Source of the DNA: Flavobacteriales bacterium
GTDB lineage: Bacteria; Bacteroidota; Bacteroidia; Flavobacteriales; TMED113
Length of the DNA: 47,870 nt
Assembly (NCBI GenBank): GCA_002714185.1
Contig: PAWM01000019.1
Span: forward strand, 1 to 47,870
Direction of reading: 5' to 3'
The number at the start of each line of letters is the position of its first letter. Position 1 is the stretch's first letter. The position numbers were made by a program, and so were the translations under genes. Positions 1 through 11,600 of the stretch are shown piece after piece. The notes under the pieces are model-generated. The model saw nothing but the letters and a program-made list of their open reading frames with translations. It did no database searches and had not been told where the DNA came from.

Positions 1-512
1 CAAGATGATCTTGCTCTTACTGCTGGAGATTACACAACTACAGTAACTGACGATAATGGCTGTCAAGCTGAAGTAACTTTCACAATAGATGAGCCAGCAT
101 TACTAGAAATATCAGTAGAAACTACTGATGCTAGTTGCAATGGAGGCAGCGATGGAAGTGCAATTTATACGATAACAGGTGGATCCGAACCATATTCCAT
201 TGTAGAAGATCAATTTGATTTATCATTAGGAACATACACTACCACTGTTACAGATTCAAATGACTGTCAAGCTGAAGTAACTTTCACAATAGATGAGCCA
301 GCATTACTAGAAATATCAGTAGAAACAACAGATGTTAGTTGTAATGGAGGCAGCGATGGAAGTGTAATTTATACGGTTACAGGTGGAACTTCTCCGTATG
401 ATGTAGAAGATCAATTTGATTTAACATCAGGAACATACACTACTACTGTTACAGATTCAAATGGCTGTCAAGCTGAAGTAACTTTCGCAATAGATGAGCC
501 AACTGTATTAGA
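1..512 (+). repeat. Tandem 201-204 bp coding repeats (short SprB-like units)
   Basis: The segment beginning tgtcaagctgaagtaacttt occurs at 61, 265 and 466, giving periods of 204 and 201 bp with few differences, mostly synonymous. Each unit encodes about 67 aa with [17 protein letters not shown] and CNGGSDGSA..T..GG..PY. The array continues past the left edge. The units resemble those at the right edge of the window more than the WSNG-type units that follow. Confidence 0.85.
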
Positions 513-3500
513 AATGTCAGTAGAAACTGTTGATGTTGAATGTAATGGTTCCTCTAGTGGTTCTGCAATACTTACTTTTAGTGGTGGTACATCTCCTTAT
601 ACTATTAATGGAGTCAATGTTCTTTCAGGTTATTCTATAACTGAATTGTCAGCAGGTACATATCAAGAAACACTTATTGATGCTAATAATTGTGAATTAA
701 CTATTGAATTTAATATTGTTGAAATAAGTGCTATTGAATTATCAACTGCTCAATCTATAGATTGTCCACCTAATTCAAGTTCTTTATTTATAGAGTTTGG
801 TTCTGCATTTGGAGGAACACCTCCTTATATTTATACCTGGACATTCAGTCCATTTGAAATACCTGCAGGATTCGAGGATGATTATCCATTAGAAATAGCA
901 TCTGGCGAGGATGCGTGGTTTGTAGATGTATACCAAGATGGTGTGTATACTATATTAGCTGAAGATGCTGTTGGTTGTGAAACATTATCAGTCATTGAGT
1001 TTGATAGCCAACAAGTTGTTTTAGATTACGAACTTTCTTCACCTGCTTGCCCAGATGAATGTAATGGTGTAGTGATTATTGAGCCAAATGGTGCTTTTGA
1101 TCAGGAGGATTGGACTATTTTTTATTCTTCTAATGATCTTGATCAAGATGGAGAATTATCATTAACTCCACCTAATCCCCTTACACCTTTTATTATCTCA
1201 GTAAATGATGATGATATTGATGGGGATGGAGATAATAATGATGATGATGTAGATATTGATGGAGATGGTGATTATGATGAAAATGGAGATTGTATTGCAA
1301 ATTGTAATGATAATCCATCTTTATTTGAAGACAGTGATATATTTCCTACCGCTGCGATATACAGTGATTATGTTGAGATTCCATTAAATAATGAGGGATT
1401 GTTTCAAATTGACAACTTATGTCCTGGTTCTTATTATGCAATTGCTGTGCAAGGTTACTCTGATGATGACCCATTTGAAGATCCAATTTGTGAGTCATAT
1501 TTAATATACTTTGATGTTACGGAATATGAGGAAATTATAATCGAAGCTGTTGTTTCAACATCTTCTAGTGGAGATGAAATACAATGCTATGGAGATTTAA
1601 CAGGTAGTATTGATTTAACTGTTACAGGAGGTAGTGGAAATTATATATACAGTTGGACCAATGGTGAAACAACACAAGATTTGATTGATATTTCAGCAGG
1701 AACATACACTGTTACTGTTACTGATGATTCAGATTCTGATTGTGAAGCAATAGAATCATTTATTTTAAATGAGCCTGAGGAGTTAGTTATAACTCTTGAT
1801 GAAGATAATACATTTATTGATTTATTATGTAATGGAGATAATAATGGTAATATAGATATATTTATTACCGGTGGTTCCCCTCCTTATTCATTTATTTGGT
1901 CAAATGGTGCAACAACACAAAACATAGGCGATTTAGTAGCTGGATCATATTCAGTAACTGTAACTGATTTGAACAATTGTGTAGTTTCTGAAGAATGGTC
2001 TGTAACAGAACCTAACCAAATCAATATCTTACTTGATGAAAATAATTCATTAGTTGATCTTTTGTGTTATGGAGATAATAATGGAAATATTGATATTCTA
2101 TTAGAAGGAGGTACTCCGCCATATTCTTTTTCTTGGTCTACTGGTGAAATCACACAAAATATAAGTGGATTAGAAGCTGGTGAATATTCTGTTTCTATTA
2201 CTGACGTAAACAACTGTGAAACAGTCACTGAGACATTTGCTATTATTCAACCTGATGAATTAATTTTAGAATCAGTAAGTTTGACAGACTCATTAGATTG
2301 TTATAATGATACTGATGGATTTATTGATTTAATTGTTGGAGGTGGTGTTCCACCATACTCTTTTATCTGGTCAAATGGTGCTACCACACAAAGTATTAGT
2401 GAATTAGATGCCGGGTTCTATACAGTAACAATAACAGATTCAAATAATTGTTCTCCAATAATTGCAGATTTTTTAATTGAAGAGCCTGATGAATTAATTA
2501 TATCGTTTAATGAAGATAATTCATTTATAGATTTATTATGTTATGGAGATAATAATGGAAATATTAATCTTTCTGTTAATGGTGGTACTCCCCCTTATTC
2601 TTTTGATTGGTCCAATGGTGCTACTACACAAAATATAGATAATCTTTCGAGTGATTTATATTCTATAACAATTACAGATGTAAATGGTTGTGTTGTATCT
2701 GATGAATGGACTGTTGCTGAAACCGAAGAAATTTCTATAAATTTAGTGTTAGAAAGTACAAATTTAGGTTGTTACGGTGATACTGATGGAAATATTGATA
2801 TTTCTGTTAATGGTGGAACTGGAGAATACATCTATGAGTGGTCTAACGGAGAGGTTAGTGAAGATATTGAAAACCTTACCTTTGGTACTTATACTGTTAC
2901 TGTTTTTGATGAAAATGGTTGTCAGAATTCAGAATCATATGACATTAATGAACCTGTTGAATTAATTCTTGAGACAGAGTTTGCAACTGAAGATTTAGGT
3001 TGTTACGGAGATAATAATGGTGTAATTGATATACTTGTAAGTGGAGGTACTGGTAATTATACTTATGAGTGGTCTAATGGAGAAATAACCCAAGATATTA
3101 ATGGATTATCTTCGGGTACATATTCAATAAATGTATTCGATGAAAATTTTTGTATTGTTTCTGAAGAGTACATTATTACTGAGCCTAATGAAATCCTGAT
3201 TTCAACTGATTCGGAATCATTTCTAGATTTATTGTGCTTTGGAGATTCAGATGGTTTTATTGATATTTCTGTGAGTGGTGGATCTGGTGGATTTTCTTAT
3301 GAATGGTCTAATGGAGAAGTAAGTGAAGATATTTCAAATTTAGATGAAGGAGAATATACTGTTACAGTGACTGATTCAGATGGATGTTCAAATTTTTTAG
3401 AAATTATTGTGAGTCAACCTGATGATATCTTGCTAAATGGTAATGTTACTTCATTGTCCTGCGATGGAAATGATACAGGCTCGATTGATTTAATTCCGAG

Positions 3501-6500
3501 TGGTGGTTCAGGAGATTATACATATATATGGTCAAATGGTCAAGATACAGAAGATATTTCTAATTTGGAACCAGGAACCTATTCTGTTACTATTATTGAT
3601 TCGAACGGTTGTGAGGAAAGTGACAGTTTTGAAGTAGTAGGTCTAAATAATAATGTTGAAATACAAATTGATAATATTGAAAATTCAAGCTGTTTTAGCT
3701 TTAATTTTAATAATGGCTCTATTGATATTTCAGTTGTTGGTGGTTCTGGATTGTTTCAATATACATGGACTGGAAATAATGGTTTTTCTCAAATTTCATT
3801 TTTTGAGGATGATGTTAACGATTTATCAGCAGGTCTTTATACAATTTCTGTTTTAGATATTGTTGATGGTTGTGTATATACTTATGGTGAGCAAATTGAA
3901 ATTACTGAACCTGCTCCAATAGAATTTGACTTAGATATTGATAATGATGGATTTATTAATTCTTATACTGAATATACTGAATACGTTTGTTCAAATGAAT
4001 GTAGTGGTCAAATAAATTTTACGATTGGTGGGGGAGTGTCACCATACAATTTTGAATTATACAATATAGACGGTGATTTTATTCAAGATAGTAACAGTGG
4101 GGTATTTAATGGTTTATGTGAAGGGTGCTATTATGTTGATATATATGATTCAAATTGGAATGCAGATTTTCCAGATGGCTGCTATGCACAGTATGAATTT
4201 TGTATTTTAGAAAATAGTCCATTTATTAATGCTGATATTGTACCTGCTGGTTGTAATCCTACTGGTTCTGCAACTTTTACTTTTAGTGATGGTCTTCCTC
4301 CTTATGATATTATGTTTAGTTTAAATAATTCTTTATTTTTTGAAGAAATTAATTTTGATTTAAATACTCTTGATTTTTCAGATTTAGTTCCCGGTGATTA
4401 TGAGTTGACTATAGAAGATGATTTAGATTGTGCAACTACCTATAGCTTTTCAATAGAAACTTTAGTTAACGATATAGATATAGTTGATATTGAAGCAGTT
4501 AATCCAACTTGTCCAAATGATTTTGGAAGTGTTAATATTGAATTTACTAACTCATTAAGTGGAGAAGATCTTTTTGGATCTATATCTATTGTGCAAGATT
4601 TAAATTCTGATTGTTTTTTAAATGATAATGAAATTATCCTTGATGAAATCATTATTGAAGGCTCAACAAATACTACCATAAGTACATCTATAAATAACCT
4701 TTCGGGTGGTGATTATATCTTCATCATTGAAGATTTTACAGGATGCTTGGTTCAATCTTGTGTTTCTATTATTTCAATACCAGAATTTACACCTGAAGTT
4801 TATTTGTCATGCTCTGGTCCAAACACTTGCTTTGAAGAATCTGGAAGTGCAACTGTAAGTAGTGATCCTTTAGATGTTGGTGGTACACCTCCATATGAAA
4901 TAGAATGGTTTGATTTTGGTGTTGATGGAATACCTTTTAATTCGGATGATCTTACTGTAACTACAGTTAGTCCAGATGCATTGGTAGCTACATCACTTTC
5001 TGCAGGTGATTATTATGTGATAATCACTGATTCTAATGATTGTCAATCTATAGCAACTTGTTCAATTACAGAACCCCCAACTGCTTTAATTGCAGGTGTT
5101 TCATCATCAAGTCCTTTTACAACATGTTGTGATAGTAATGATGGTGAAATAGTTATTCAACCATATGGTGGTGTTGGAGATTTCTATATAGTTGATGTAA
5201 ACTATAGCAATTCATTTGCTGTATCTGTACCTATTAATTTTGTTAACTCTTTTAATAATCCTTTATTAATTGAACCAGGGGTTAATGATACTTATATTTT
5301 ATCAGATGTATATCCTGGTGAATATGAAATTATTGTTCATGATTCTGATAGTGAAAATTTAGATATTTGCCTACCTGATACTGCTAATTTTGTCATTACT
5401 GTACCTGAATGTATTGATTGGACAATTGTTACTGATCCACTTCCTTGCTATGGAGATGTTATTGTGTGGTCTGATATAGATGGTTTAGATGGAAATTTTT
5501 ATAATTATACTGGAGGTGTTGGTCCTGCAGATATTTATTGGTTTCCACAAGGTTCATCAATGGGTAATATGAATAATGCTGTTGATAATAATAATATAGG
5601 TCCTGGGACATATAATATATTAAGTATTGATGCTGCTGGATGTGAAACTGTGCACGGCCCAATTACAATTCCTTATACACCTGAATTACAATCAGATTTT
5701 AATATATACGATTCTGAAACATCAATCTATTGCCATGGTGATAATACTGGAATTATTGCAATTAATACTTATTACTCTGGTTCTAATGGTGAATTCATAG
5801 AAGCGAATGATCCAATTACTTATTTGTGGAGTTATAATGGTCAATATGTTCCAGAGTATGATAATCTAAATATCATTGATTCTCTTCCAGCTGGTATTTA
5901 TGATGTTAGTATAAACAATAGTAATGATTGTGGTCCAATTCTTTTGCCTTCAATTGAAATTATTGAACCTGACAGTCCTTTGTCAGCAAGTTATTCTACT
6001 ATTAATAATGATTGTTATGGTGAATCAAATGGTGCTATTTCATTAAATCCCTCTGGTGGCTCATTGAATACTGATGAATATGAATATTTATATTTTTGGA
6101 CAGGTACTAGCCTAAGTGGTGATAATATTGATTTGTCTACCCAAGTTAATAATCAGAATTTAGAAAATTTAATAGCTGGTAACTATTCATGTTATATTTC
6201 TGTGAATAACCCAGATGATGAATCTTTTATAAATTCATGTGAATATACTATTGAGATTCCAGTTACAGAACAACCATTACTTGAATTATCAACAATAGAA
6301 AATCCAATTTCATGTGACGGTTATGAAGATGGTTCAATTAATTTAATTGTATCTGGTGGTACTCCTCCATATGTTTACCAGTGGTCTAGTGGTCAAATTT
6401 CTCAAGATATAAATAATCTTGGTGCTGGCTTCTATACAGTGTCTGTTAACGATGCTAATAACTGTGGTCCAGTATTTATAAGTGTTGAATTATTTGACCC

Positions 6501-8616
6501 TAATCCATTAACTTACAACCCAGATGATGAAACAGTGGTTGTTCCTGCTAATTGTTTTTATGGAAACACTAATTCTGGACAAATTGCAATTCATACGGAG
6601 AATTTATGGTCTCAACTTCAGGGTGGTACAGGTCCATATAGCGACCCTGAAATAGCATTGGTGTTAGGTGATTGTAGTAATACAATTGAAGGATATTTAA
6701 GTAACAATAATGATAGTATAATATTTGATAATTTATCTGGTGGTATCTATACAATTTGTGTTGATGATGCTAATGGATGTTATCAGTCATATAATGTATC
6801 TATACCAATTGTTAATGATTTATCTGTTGATGTTGGTTATGAATTAATCAATGCTACTTGTGGTGAAAATGGATCTATATATATATCTTCTATTAGTACA
6901 AATGGAGTCCCCCCATTTGATATCATAATTAATAGTATTAATAATCCATCTGTATCTTATAATTTTCTAAGTGATGGTATAAATCAGTGGTTTGAAGCAG
7001 ATGGTTTTGATTCTTCTTCTCCATATATTTTATCTAATTCTAATTATGGTTTTAATTTTGCCTCTAGTGATTGGAATGGTAATGACATTGATGATATTTC
7101 TAGTATTGATATAGATGGTGATGGAATTATAAATGATGAAGATTGGGATATTGATGGTGATGAAATATATAACAATGATGATTTAACACCTTATGGTGAC
7201 AATGGTATTGACCCTGATTTCAATAATTCTGAATTTGGATGGCATCAAGTACCACCGGGCGAATATGAGATTTTAATAACTGATTCTCAGGGTTGCACTG
7301 GGAGTCAATCTATTTATGTTGATATAATTGATAATACACCTTCTTTTTCAGCTTCCACTCAAGCTGGTAACTGTTATTGGGATGTTTTAAATAGTTGTGA
7401 TAGTTTAAGTAATAATGGATCTCTTATCATTAATAGTACTTCACTATCTGTTAACACTTTATATCCTTATGAAATCTATATTGATGGAGAGTTATATGAT
7501 ATTGTTATGGCCGATCCAGGTTGGGAAGATGAAAATTATGTTATTCCTTTATTAGAGGCTGGTACTGCTTACTCTGTGGAAATATATGATGCTAACGGTT
7601 GTGGTTATTCTAATAATAGTACTTATTTTGAAATCCCATTCTTATCTGCTCTTAATGTGGAAATTCAAGGTTTTTGTCCAGAGTGTCAAGAGTCAAGTAG
7701 TGGTGGTTTTGCTTACACATTTTTTGAAATTCAAGATGAAATATTAAGTGGACTTAATCCTGATGTTCAAATCCAAACTTTTGGACCTTTAACAAATAGT
7801 GAAATAGATATTTTATACACTAATACTAATTTAAATACTACTTTTGAATGTTTAGATGATGTTGATATTGACAATGATGGTATTTTGAATAATATGGATG
7901 ATGATATTGATGGTGATGGATGGCTTAATTATGGTGATGATGGAATTCAAGGCGTAGATGATGGACTAGGAGATGATGATCCAGATATAGATGGTGATGG
8001 TATTTTAAATGATGATGATTATAGTATGAGCTATAATTATGATGGATTAAACATAATTCAATTAGAAAATTTAGAGGATGATTTTTATTTTATTGACAAT
8101 ATGTGGTGGGATAACATTCCAGACCCTAATGTACTAGTAGATTACCATCAAGATTATCTAAATATAGTTGATAATAACAGTGATTATATGATAGCGGGTC
8201 TATCATATGGTACATATGATATAACTATTATTGATGAATATGGATGTCAATTTACTCAAGAGATTGACATATCAGACGAAAATTGTAATAATGAATTTGG
8301 TTCACAACAATGGGAAAACTGCTTATTTATACCTTCTGTATTTACTCCTAATGGTGATGGAATAAATGATTTATGGGATATATATAATATTGAATTATAT
8401 GAAGAGTCGGGAGTAAGAGTTACTGTCTTCAATAGATGGGGTCAAATTGTATATCAAAATATAGAAAGTAATGAATTAAATGGTACATATAGTGACAAAT
8501 TATGGACTGGTAAGAACATGAATGGAGTAGGTGTTGAGATTGCAACTTATTATTATGTTATTGAAATAGATGAATTTGATAAAAATTACACCGGTTACGT
8601 TGTTGTTAAAAGATAA
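1..8616 (+). CDS. Giant SprB-like T9SS surface adhesin, 5'-truncated by window edge
   Basis: The frame is open from the first base, so the gene begins upstream; 2871 codons are visible. It is mostly SprB-type repeats of about 78 aa whose core reads CYGDNNGNIDI..GGTPPYSF.WSNG..TQ.I..L..G.Y.VTVTD.NGC, preceded by shorter units of about 67 aa at the very start. Asp-rich thrombospondin-type-3-like stretches, probably calcium binding, lie at about 1204-1300, 7081-7205 and 7856-8035. The last 95 residues (CLFIPSVFTPNGDGIND, then VFNRWGQIVY) are the gliding-motility-associated C-terminal domain, a type B sorting signal of the type IX secretion system. The product should be exported and held at the cell surface as an adhesin or filament. 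The next gene starts 4 bp after the stop and a PorP/SprF gene follows, the usual arrangement of sprB-sprF loci. The true N-terminus is unknown. Confidence 0.93.
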   Translation, partial: QDDLALTAGDYTTTVTDDNGCQAEVTFTIDEPALLEISVETTDASCNGGSDGSAIYTITGGSEPYSIVEDQFDLSLGTYTTTVTDSNDCQAEVTFTIDEPALLEISVETTDVSCNGGSDGSVIYTVTGGTSPYDVEDQFDLTSGTYTTTVTDSNGCQAEVTFAIDEPTVLEMSVETVDVECNGSSSGSAILTFSGGTSPYTINGVNVLSGYSITELSAGTYQETLIDANNCELTIEFNIVEISAIELSTAQSIDCPPNSSSLFIEFGSAFGGTPPYIYTWTFSPFEIPAGFEDDYPLEIASGEDAWFVDVYQDGVYTILAEDAVGCETLSVIEFDSQQVVLDYELSSPACPDECNGVVIIEPNGAFDQEDWTIFYSSNDLDQDGELSLTPPNPLTPFIISVNDDDIDGDGDNNDDDVDIDGDGDYDENGDCIANCNDNPSLFEDSDIFPTAAIYSDYVEIPLNNEGLFQIDNLCPGSYYAIAVQGYSDDDPFEDPICESYLIYFDVTEYEEIIIEAVVSTSSSGDEIQCYGDLTGSIDLTVTGGSGNYIYSWTNGETTQDLIDISAGTYTVTVTDDSDSDCEAIESFILNEPEELVITLDEDNTFIDLLCNGDNNGNIDIFITGGSPPYSFIWSNGATTQNIGDLVAGSYSVTVTDLNNCVVSEEWSVTEPNQINILLDENNSLVDLLCYGDNNGNIDILLEGGTPPYSFSWSTGEITQNISGLEAGEYSVSITDVNNCETVTETFAIIQPDELILESVSLTDSLDCYNDTDGFIDLIVGGGVPPYSFIWSNGATTQSISELDAGFYTVTITDSNNCSPIIADFLIEEPDELIISFNEDNSFIDLLCYGDNNGNINLSVNGGTPPYSFDWSNGATTQNIDNLSSDLYSITITDVNGCVVSDEWTVAETEEISINLVLESTNLGCYGDTDGNIDISVNGGTGEYIYEWSNGEVSEDIENLTFGTYTVTVFDENGCQNSESYDINEPVELILETEFATEDLGCYGDNNGVIDILVSGGTGNYTYEWSNGEITQDINGLSSGTYSINVFDENFCIVSEEYIITEPNEILISTDSESFLDLLCFGDSDGFIDISVSGGSGGFSYEWSNGEVSEDISNLDEGEYTVTVTDSDGCSNFLEIIVSQPDDILLNGNVTSLSCDGNDTGSIDLIPSGGSGDYTYIWSNGQDTEDISNLEPGTYSVTIIDSNGCEESDSFEVVGLNNNVEIQIDNIENSSCFSFNFNNGSIDISVVGGSGLFQYTWTGNNGFSQISFFEDDVNDLSAGLYTISVLDIVDGCVYTYGEQIEITEPAPIEFDLDIDNDGFINSYTEYTEYVCSNECSGQINFTIGGGVSPYNFELYNIDGDFIQDSNSGVFNGLCEGCYYVDIYDSNWNADFPDGCYAQYEFCILENSPFINADIVPAGCNPTGSATFTFSDGLPPYDIMFSLNNSLFFEEINFDLNTLDFSDLVPGDYELTIEDDLDCATTYSFSIETLVNDIDIVDIEAVNPTCPNDFGSVNIEFTNSLSGEDLFGSISIVQDLNSDCFLNDNEIILDEIIIEGSTNTTISTSINNLSGGDYIFIIEDFTGCLVQSCVSIISIPEFTPEVYLSCSGPNTCFEESGSATVSSDPLDVGGTPPYEIEWFDFGVDGIPFNSDDLTVTTVSPDALVATSLSAGDYYVIITDSNDCQSIATCSITEPPTALIAGVSSSSPFTTCCDSNDGEIVIQPYGGVGDFYIVDVNYSNSFAVSVPINFVNSFNNPLLIEPGVNDTYILSDVYPGEYEIIVHDSDSENLDICLPDTANFVITVPECIDWTIVTDPLPCYGDVIVWSDIDGLDGNFYNYTGGVGPADIYWFPQGSSMGNMNNAVDNNNIGPGTYNILSIDAAGCETVHGPITIPYTPELQSDFNIYDSETSIYCHGDNTGIIAINTYYSGSNGEFIEANDPITYLWSYNGQYVPEYDNLNIIDSLPAGIYDVSINNSNDCGPILLPSIEIIEPDSPLSASYSTINNDCYGESNGAISLNPSGGSLNTDEYEYLYFWTGTSLSGDNIDLSTQVNNQNLENLIAGNYSCYISVNNPDDESFINSCEYTIEIPVTEQPLLELSTIENPISCDGYEDGSINLIVSGGTPPYVYQWSSGQISQDINNLGAGFYTVSVNDANNCGPVFISVELFDPNPLTYNPDDETVVVPANCFYGNTNSGQIAIHTENLWSQLQGGTGPYSDPEIALVLGDCSNTIEGYLSNNNDSIIFDNLSGGIYTICVDDANGCYQSYNVSIPIVNDLSVDVGYELINATCGENGSIYISSISTNGVPPFDIIINSINNPSVSYNFLSDGINQWFEADGFDSSSPYILSNSNYGFNFASSDWNGNDIDDISSIDIDGDGIINDEDWDIDGDEIYNNDDLTPYGDNGIDPDFNNSEFGWHQVPPGEYEILITDSQGCTGSQSIYVDIIDNTPSFSASTQAGNCYWDVLNSCDSLSNNGSLIINSTSLSVNTLYPYEIYIDGELYDIVMADPGWEDENYVIPLLEAGTAYSVEIYDANGCGYSNNSTYFEIPFLSALNVEIQGFCPECQESSSGGFAYTFFEIQDEILSGLNPDVQIQTFGPLTNSEIDILYTNTNLNTTFECLDDVDIDNDGILNNMDDDIDGDGWLNYGDDGIQGVDDGLGDDDPDIDGDGILNDDDYSMSYNYDGLNIIQLENLEDDFYFIDNMWWDNIPDPNVLVDYHQDYLNIVDNNSDYMIAGLSYGTYDITIIDEYGCQFTQEIDISDENCNNEFGSQQWENCLFIPSVFTPNGDGINDLWDIYNIELYEESGVRVTVFNRWGQIVYQNIESNELNGTYSDKLWTGKNMNGVGVEIATYYYVIEIDEFDKNYTGYVVVKR
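1561..3650 (+). repeat. Array of about ten SprB-type repeats of ~78 aa
   Basis: Units begin at the conserved cysteine motif (C-Y/N/F-G-D-N/T/S) at roughly 1570, 1825, 2065, 2297, 2537, 2769, 3000, 3234 and 3459, a period of 225-240 bp. Each carries GG..PY or GGSG.Y, a W-S-N-G turn and a terminal V-T-V-T-D.N-G-C. They are similar in protein but diverged in DNA, so the array is older than the one at the left edge. It lies inside the first adhesin gene. Confidence 0.85.
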
Positions 8617-8620
8617 TTAA

Positions 8621-11600
8621 ATGAGAATAAATTATATTATATTATTATTTAGTTTATTTGGAATAATGTTTTCATTTTCCCAAGTTGATTATGAAACAGA
8701 TGTGTTACCAATATTTGAAATTAATTGTGCAGGTTGTCATGGATTTGATGGTGGGTCGTTTAATGCTGGATTAAATTTAACATCTGAGGCAAATATTTTA
8801 CTTGGTTCTTCATCTGGACCTGTTGTTGTATATGGTGATTATTTAAATAGTGTTTTATATAATGAATTAAATAATGGTTCTATGCCACCATCGTGGTCAG
8901 GTAATTCTAATTTAACTAGTCAAGAAGTTGATGTTGTTGTTGCATGGATTCAGGGCTTAAATGATGGTTGTACTGACTCAGCTGCATTGAATTTTGATGA
9001 AAATGCAATTAATGATGATGGTTCTTGTGAATATCCACCGTGGGAAGTTTCAAATACTGAATGTAATATGTCCGTTGCATTATTACAAGATTTAGAAATT
9101 ATTTTTAATGGTATTCTAGTCACTGATCCTATATGGATTGGTGTAACAAATTCAAGTGGTTATGTTTCCGGTATGACTTTATTCACTCCTGGTGAAGCAT
9201 CAGCAATACCAGTTTGGGGAGCTGAATCAGGTAATGATAATGGGATGGGAGCAGGTGAATCCCTTAATTGGATAGCTGAATATAATGGAGTCATAGGAGT
9301 CGCTACCTTAAATATTGATGATATTCTTTATTCTTGTAATGGGCTTGAAATTATACCATCTGGATCAATATTAGATGTTGTTTCAGACCAGGAGATTGTC
9401 AATGGCTGTACTGATCCTTTAGCCTGCAACTATAATGAATTAGCTTCAGAGAATGATGGTTCTTGTGAATATCCTAATATTGCGTTATGTGAAGTATGTG
9501 ATAATGGTAATATTGTAATTTTAGATGAAGACAATGATGGTATATGTAATGATGATGAAATATTTGGTTGTACTGATAGTCTTGCTTGTGCAAATTATAA
9601 TCCATTAGCGACAGAGGACGATGGTTCTTGCGAATATGATGATGCTTGTGGAGTATGCGGTGGTAATGGTACAGAATGTCTTGGTTGCACAGATGTAAAT
9701 GCATGTAATTACGGCGGATCTTCAATCACAATTGATAATGGTACTTGTGAATATGATTCATGTTTAGGGTGTACTGATTTTGAAGCATGTAATTACAATC
9801 CATCTTTTACTATTGATGATGGAACATGTGATTATTCTTGTTTTGGATGTACAGATGTCAATGCATGTAATTTTAACTTTGAAGCAACAGTTGATAATGG
9901 TACTTGTGAATATGATTCATGTATTGGGTGCACAGATTCAAGTGCATGTAATTATAATCCATTAGCAATTGATGATGATGGATCATGTGAATATCAATCA
10001 TGTGTTGGATGTACGGATCCAAGTGCATGTAATTATAATGAAAATGCTACTATTTTAGGTGAATGCACATTTGTTGACGGTGTTTGTGATACATGCGAAA
10101 ATGGTATTATTATTGATAATGATAGTGATGACGATGGTGTTTGTGATAGTGATGAATTACAAGGTTGTACAGATCCAGAAGCTTGTAATTATGATACATC
10201 TGCTACTGAAGATTTAAATTGTATTTATATCAATGAAAATGATTTATGTAGTTTTTGTTCTGGTGAAACAGATGGAACAGGAACTATTATAAATAATGAC
10301 AATGATGGCGATGGCCTATGTAATGATGATGATCCTTGTCCTGAAGATTCAGATAATGACACAAATGATAATGGCATATGGGATTGTGAGGAGATAATTG
10401 GTTGTACAGATGCATCAGCTTGTAATTATAATCCAAATGCAAACACAGACGATGGTTCCTGTGAATTACCGGACGGTTGTACTGATTCTTTAGCATGTAA
10501 CTTTAATGAAAACGCTATCTGTGATGATGGTTCTTGTATTTTACCAGATGGTTGTACGAATCCTAATGCATGTAATTATGATGAAAATGCTTCCTGTGAT
10601 GATGGCTCTTGTGAATCCTTCTCTTGTGTCGGTTGCTTAGATCCATTAGCATGTAATTATTGTTCAGAGTGCACTATTGAACTTTCAAGTAGTTGTAATT
10701 ATGATACTTGCTGTGATATACCAGGCTATACTAACTATGACCCAAGCTGTTCTTGTCCCGGAGATGAATTGATAGATTGTTTTAATATTCCAGATGGATG
10801 CAATTTTGGGAATGATGCATGTGAAGGAGTTGAAATAATATCTATCCCGATAACTTCATCTTATGGTGCTTATGAAATTAGCTGTTTTAATGGTAACGAT
10901 GGTGTCCTGTCAATAGATTTTAGTACAATGAATTTAATTTCTACTGGTGAAGGTCCATATTCAATTCAAGTATATCAACAAGTAGATGAAGATAATGATG
11001 GTATTATTGAAGATATTTTTATTGGAACTCTAACTGAGGACAGTTCTGAATTTGATTCACTGTCGGCAGGAGATTATGTTTTAATATCTTATGATGTTAA
11101 TGGTTGCTGTGGTCAAACATTAATATCTATGGATCAGCCAGGTGAAAATAGCCTTTTTATTCCTGATTATGACCCGATAGATTGTCCTGATGGAGAAACA
11201 GAGATTAATTTTACAATTGAAGGGTCTGTTGGTCAATTTGATCTCTATGTCGATGATAATCTTTTTGAAGAGAGTGTTGAAGGAGGTACAGTAACTGTTT
11301 CAACCACTGATAACGATATTGATGGTATTCCAGATGATTTTACTCAGTTAAGTACAAGTTTTTATTTTAATGAAAACTTTTGGCCAGATTTATATAATGA
11401 ATGTGATGGTGTAACAAATACTATCTATGTAAATATTGAGAATAATAATAATATCGATGATGGCGATTTAATTGGTGCATTTTTCACAGCAGGTGATGGA
11501 ACCTTGCAATCTTTTGGATACAATACTTATACTTCTACATCTGGAGGAAGTAGTCTGGTTACAATTCTTATATGTGAAGGAGATGAGAATGGATATAATA

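Noticed and set aside
9474-10496. His/Tyr-rich antisense frames in the repeat regions
   Set aside because: They are complements of Asp/Asn-rich GCTD repeats (GAT read as ATC/CAT) and have no independent signal.
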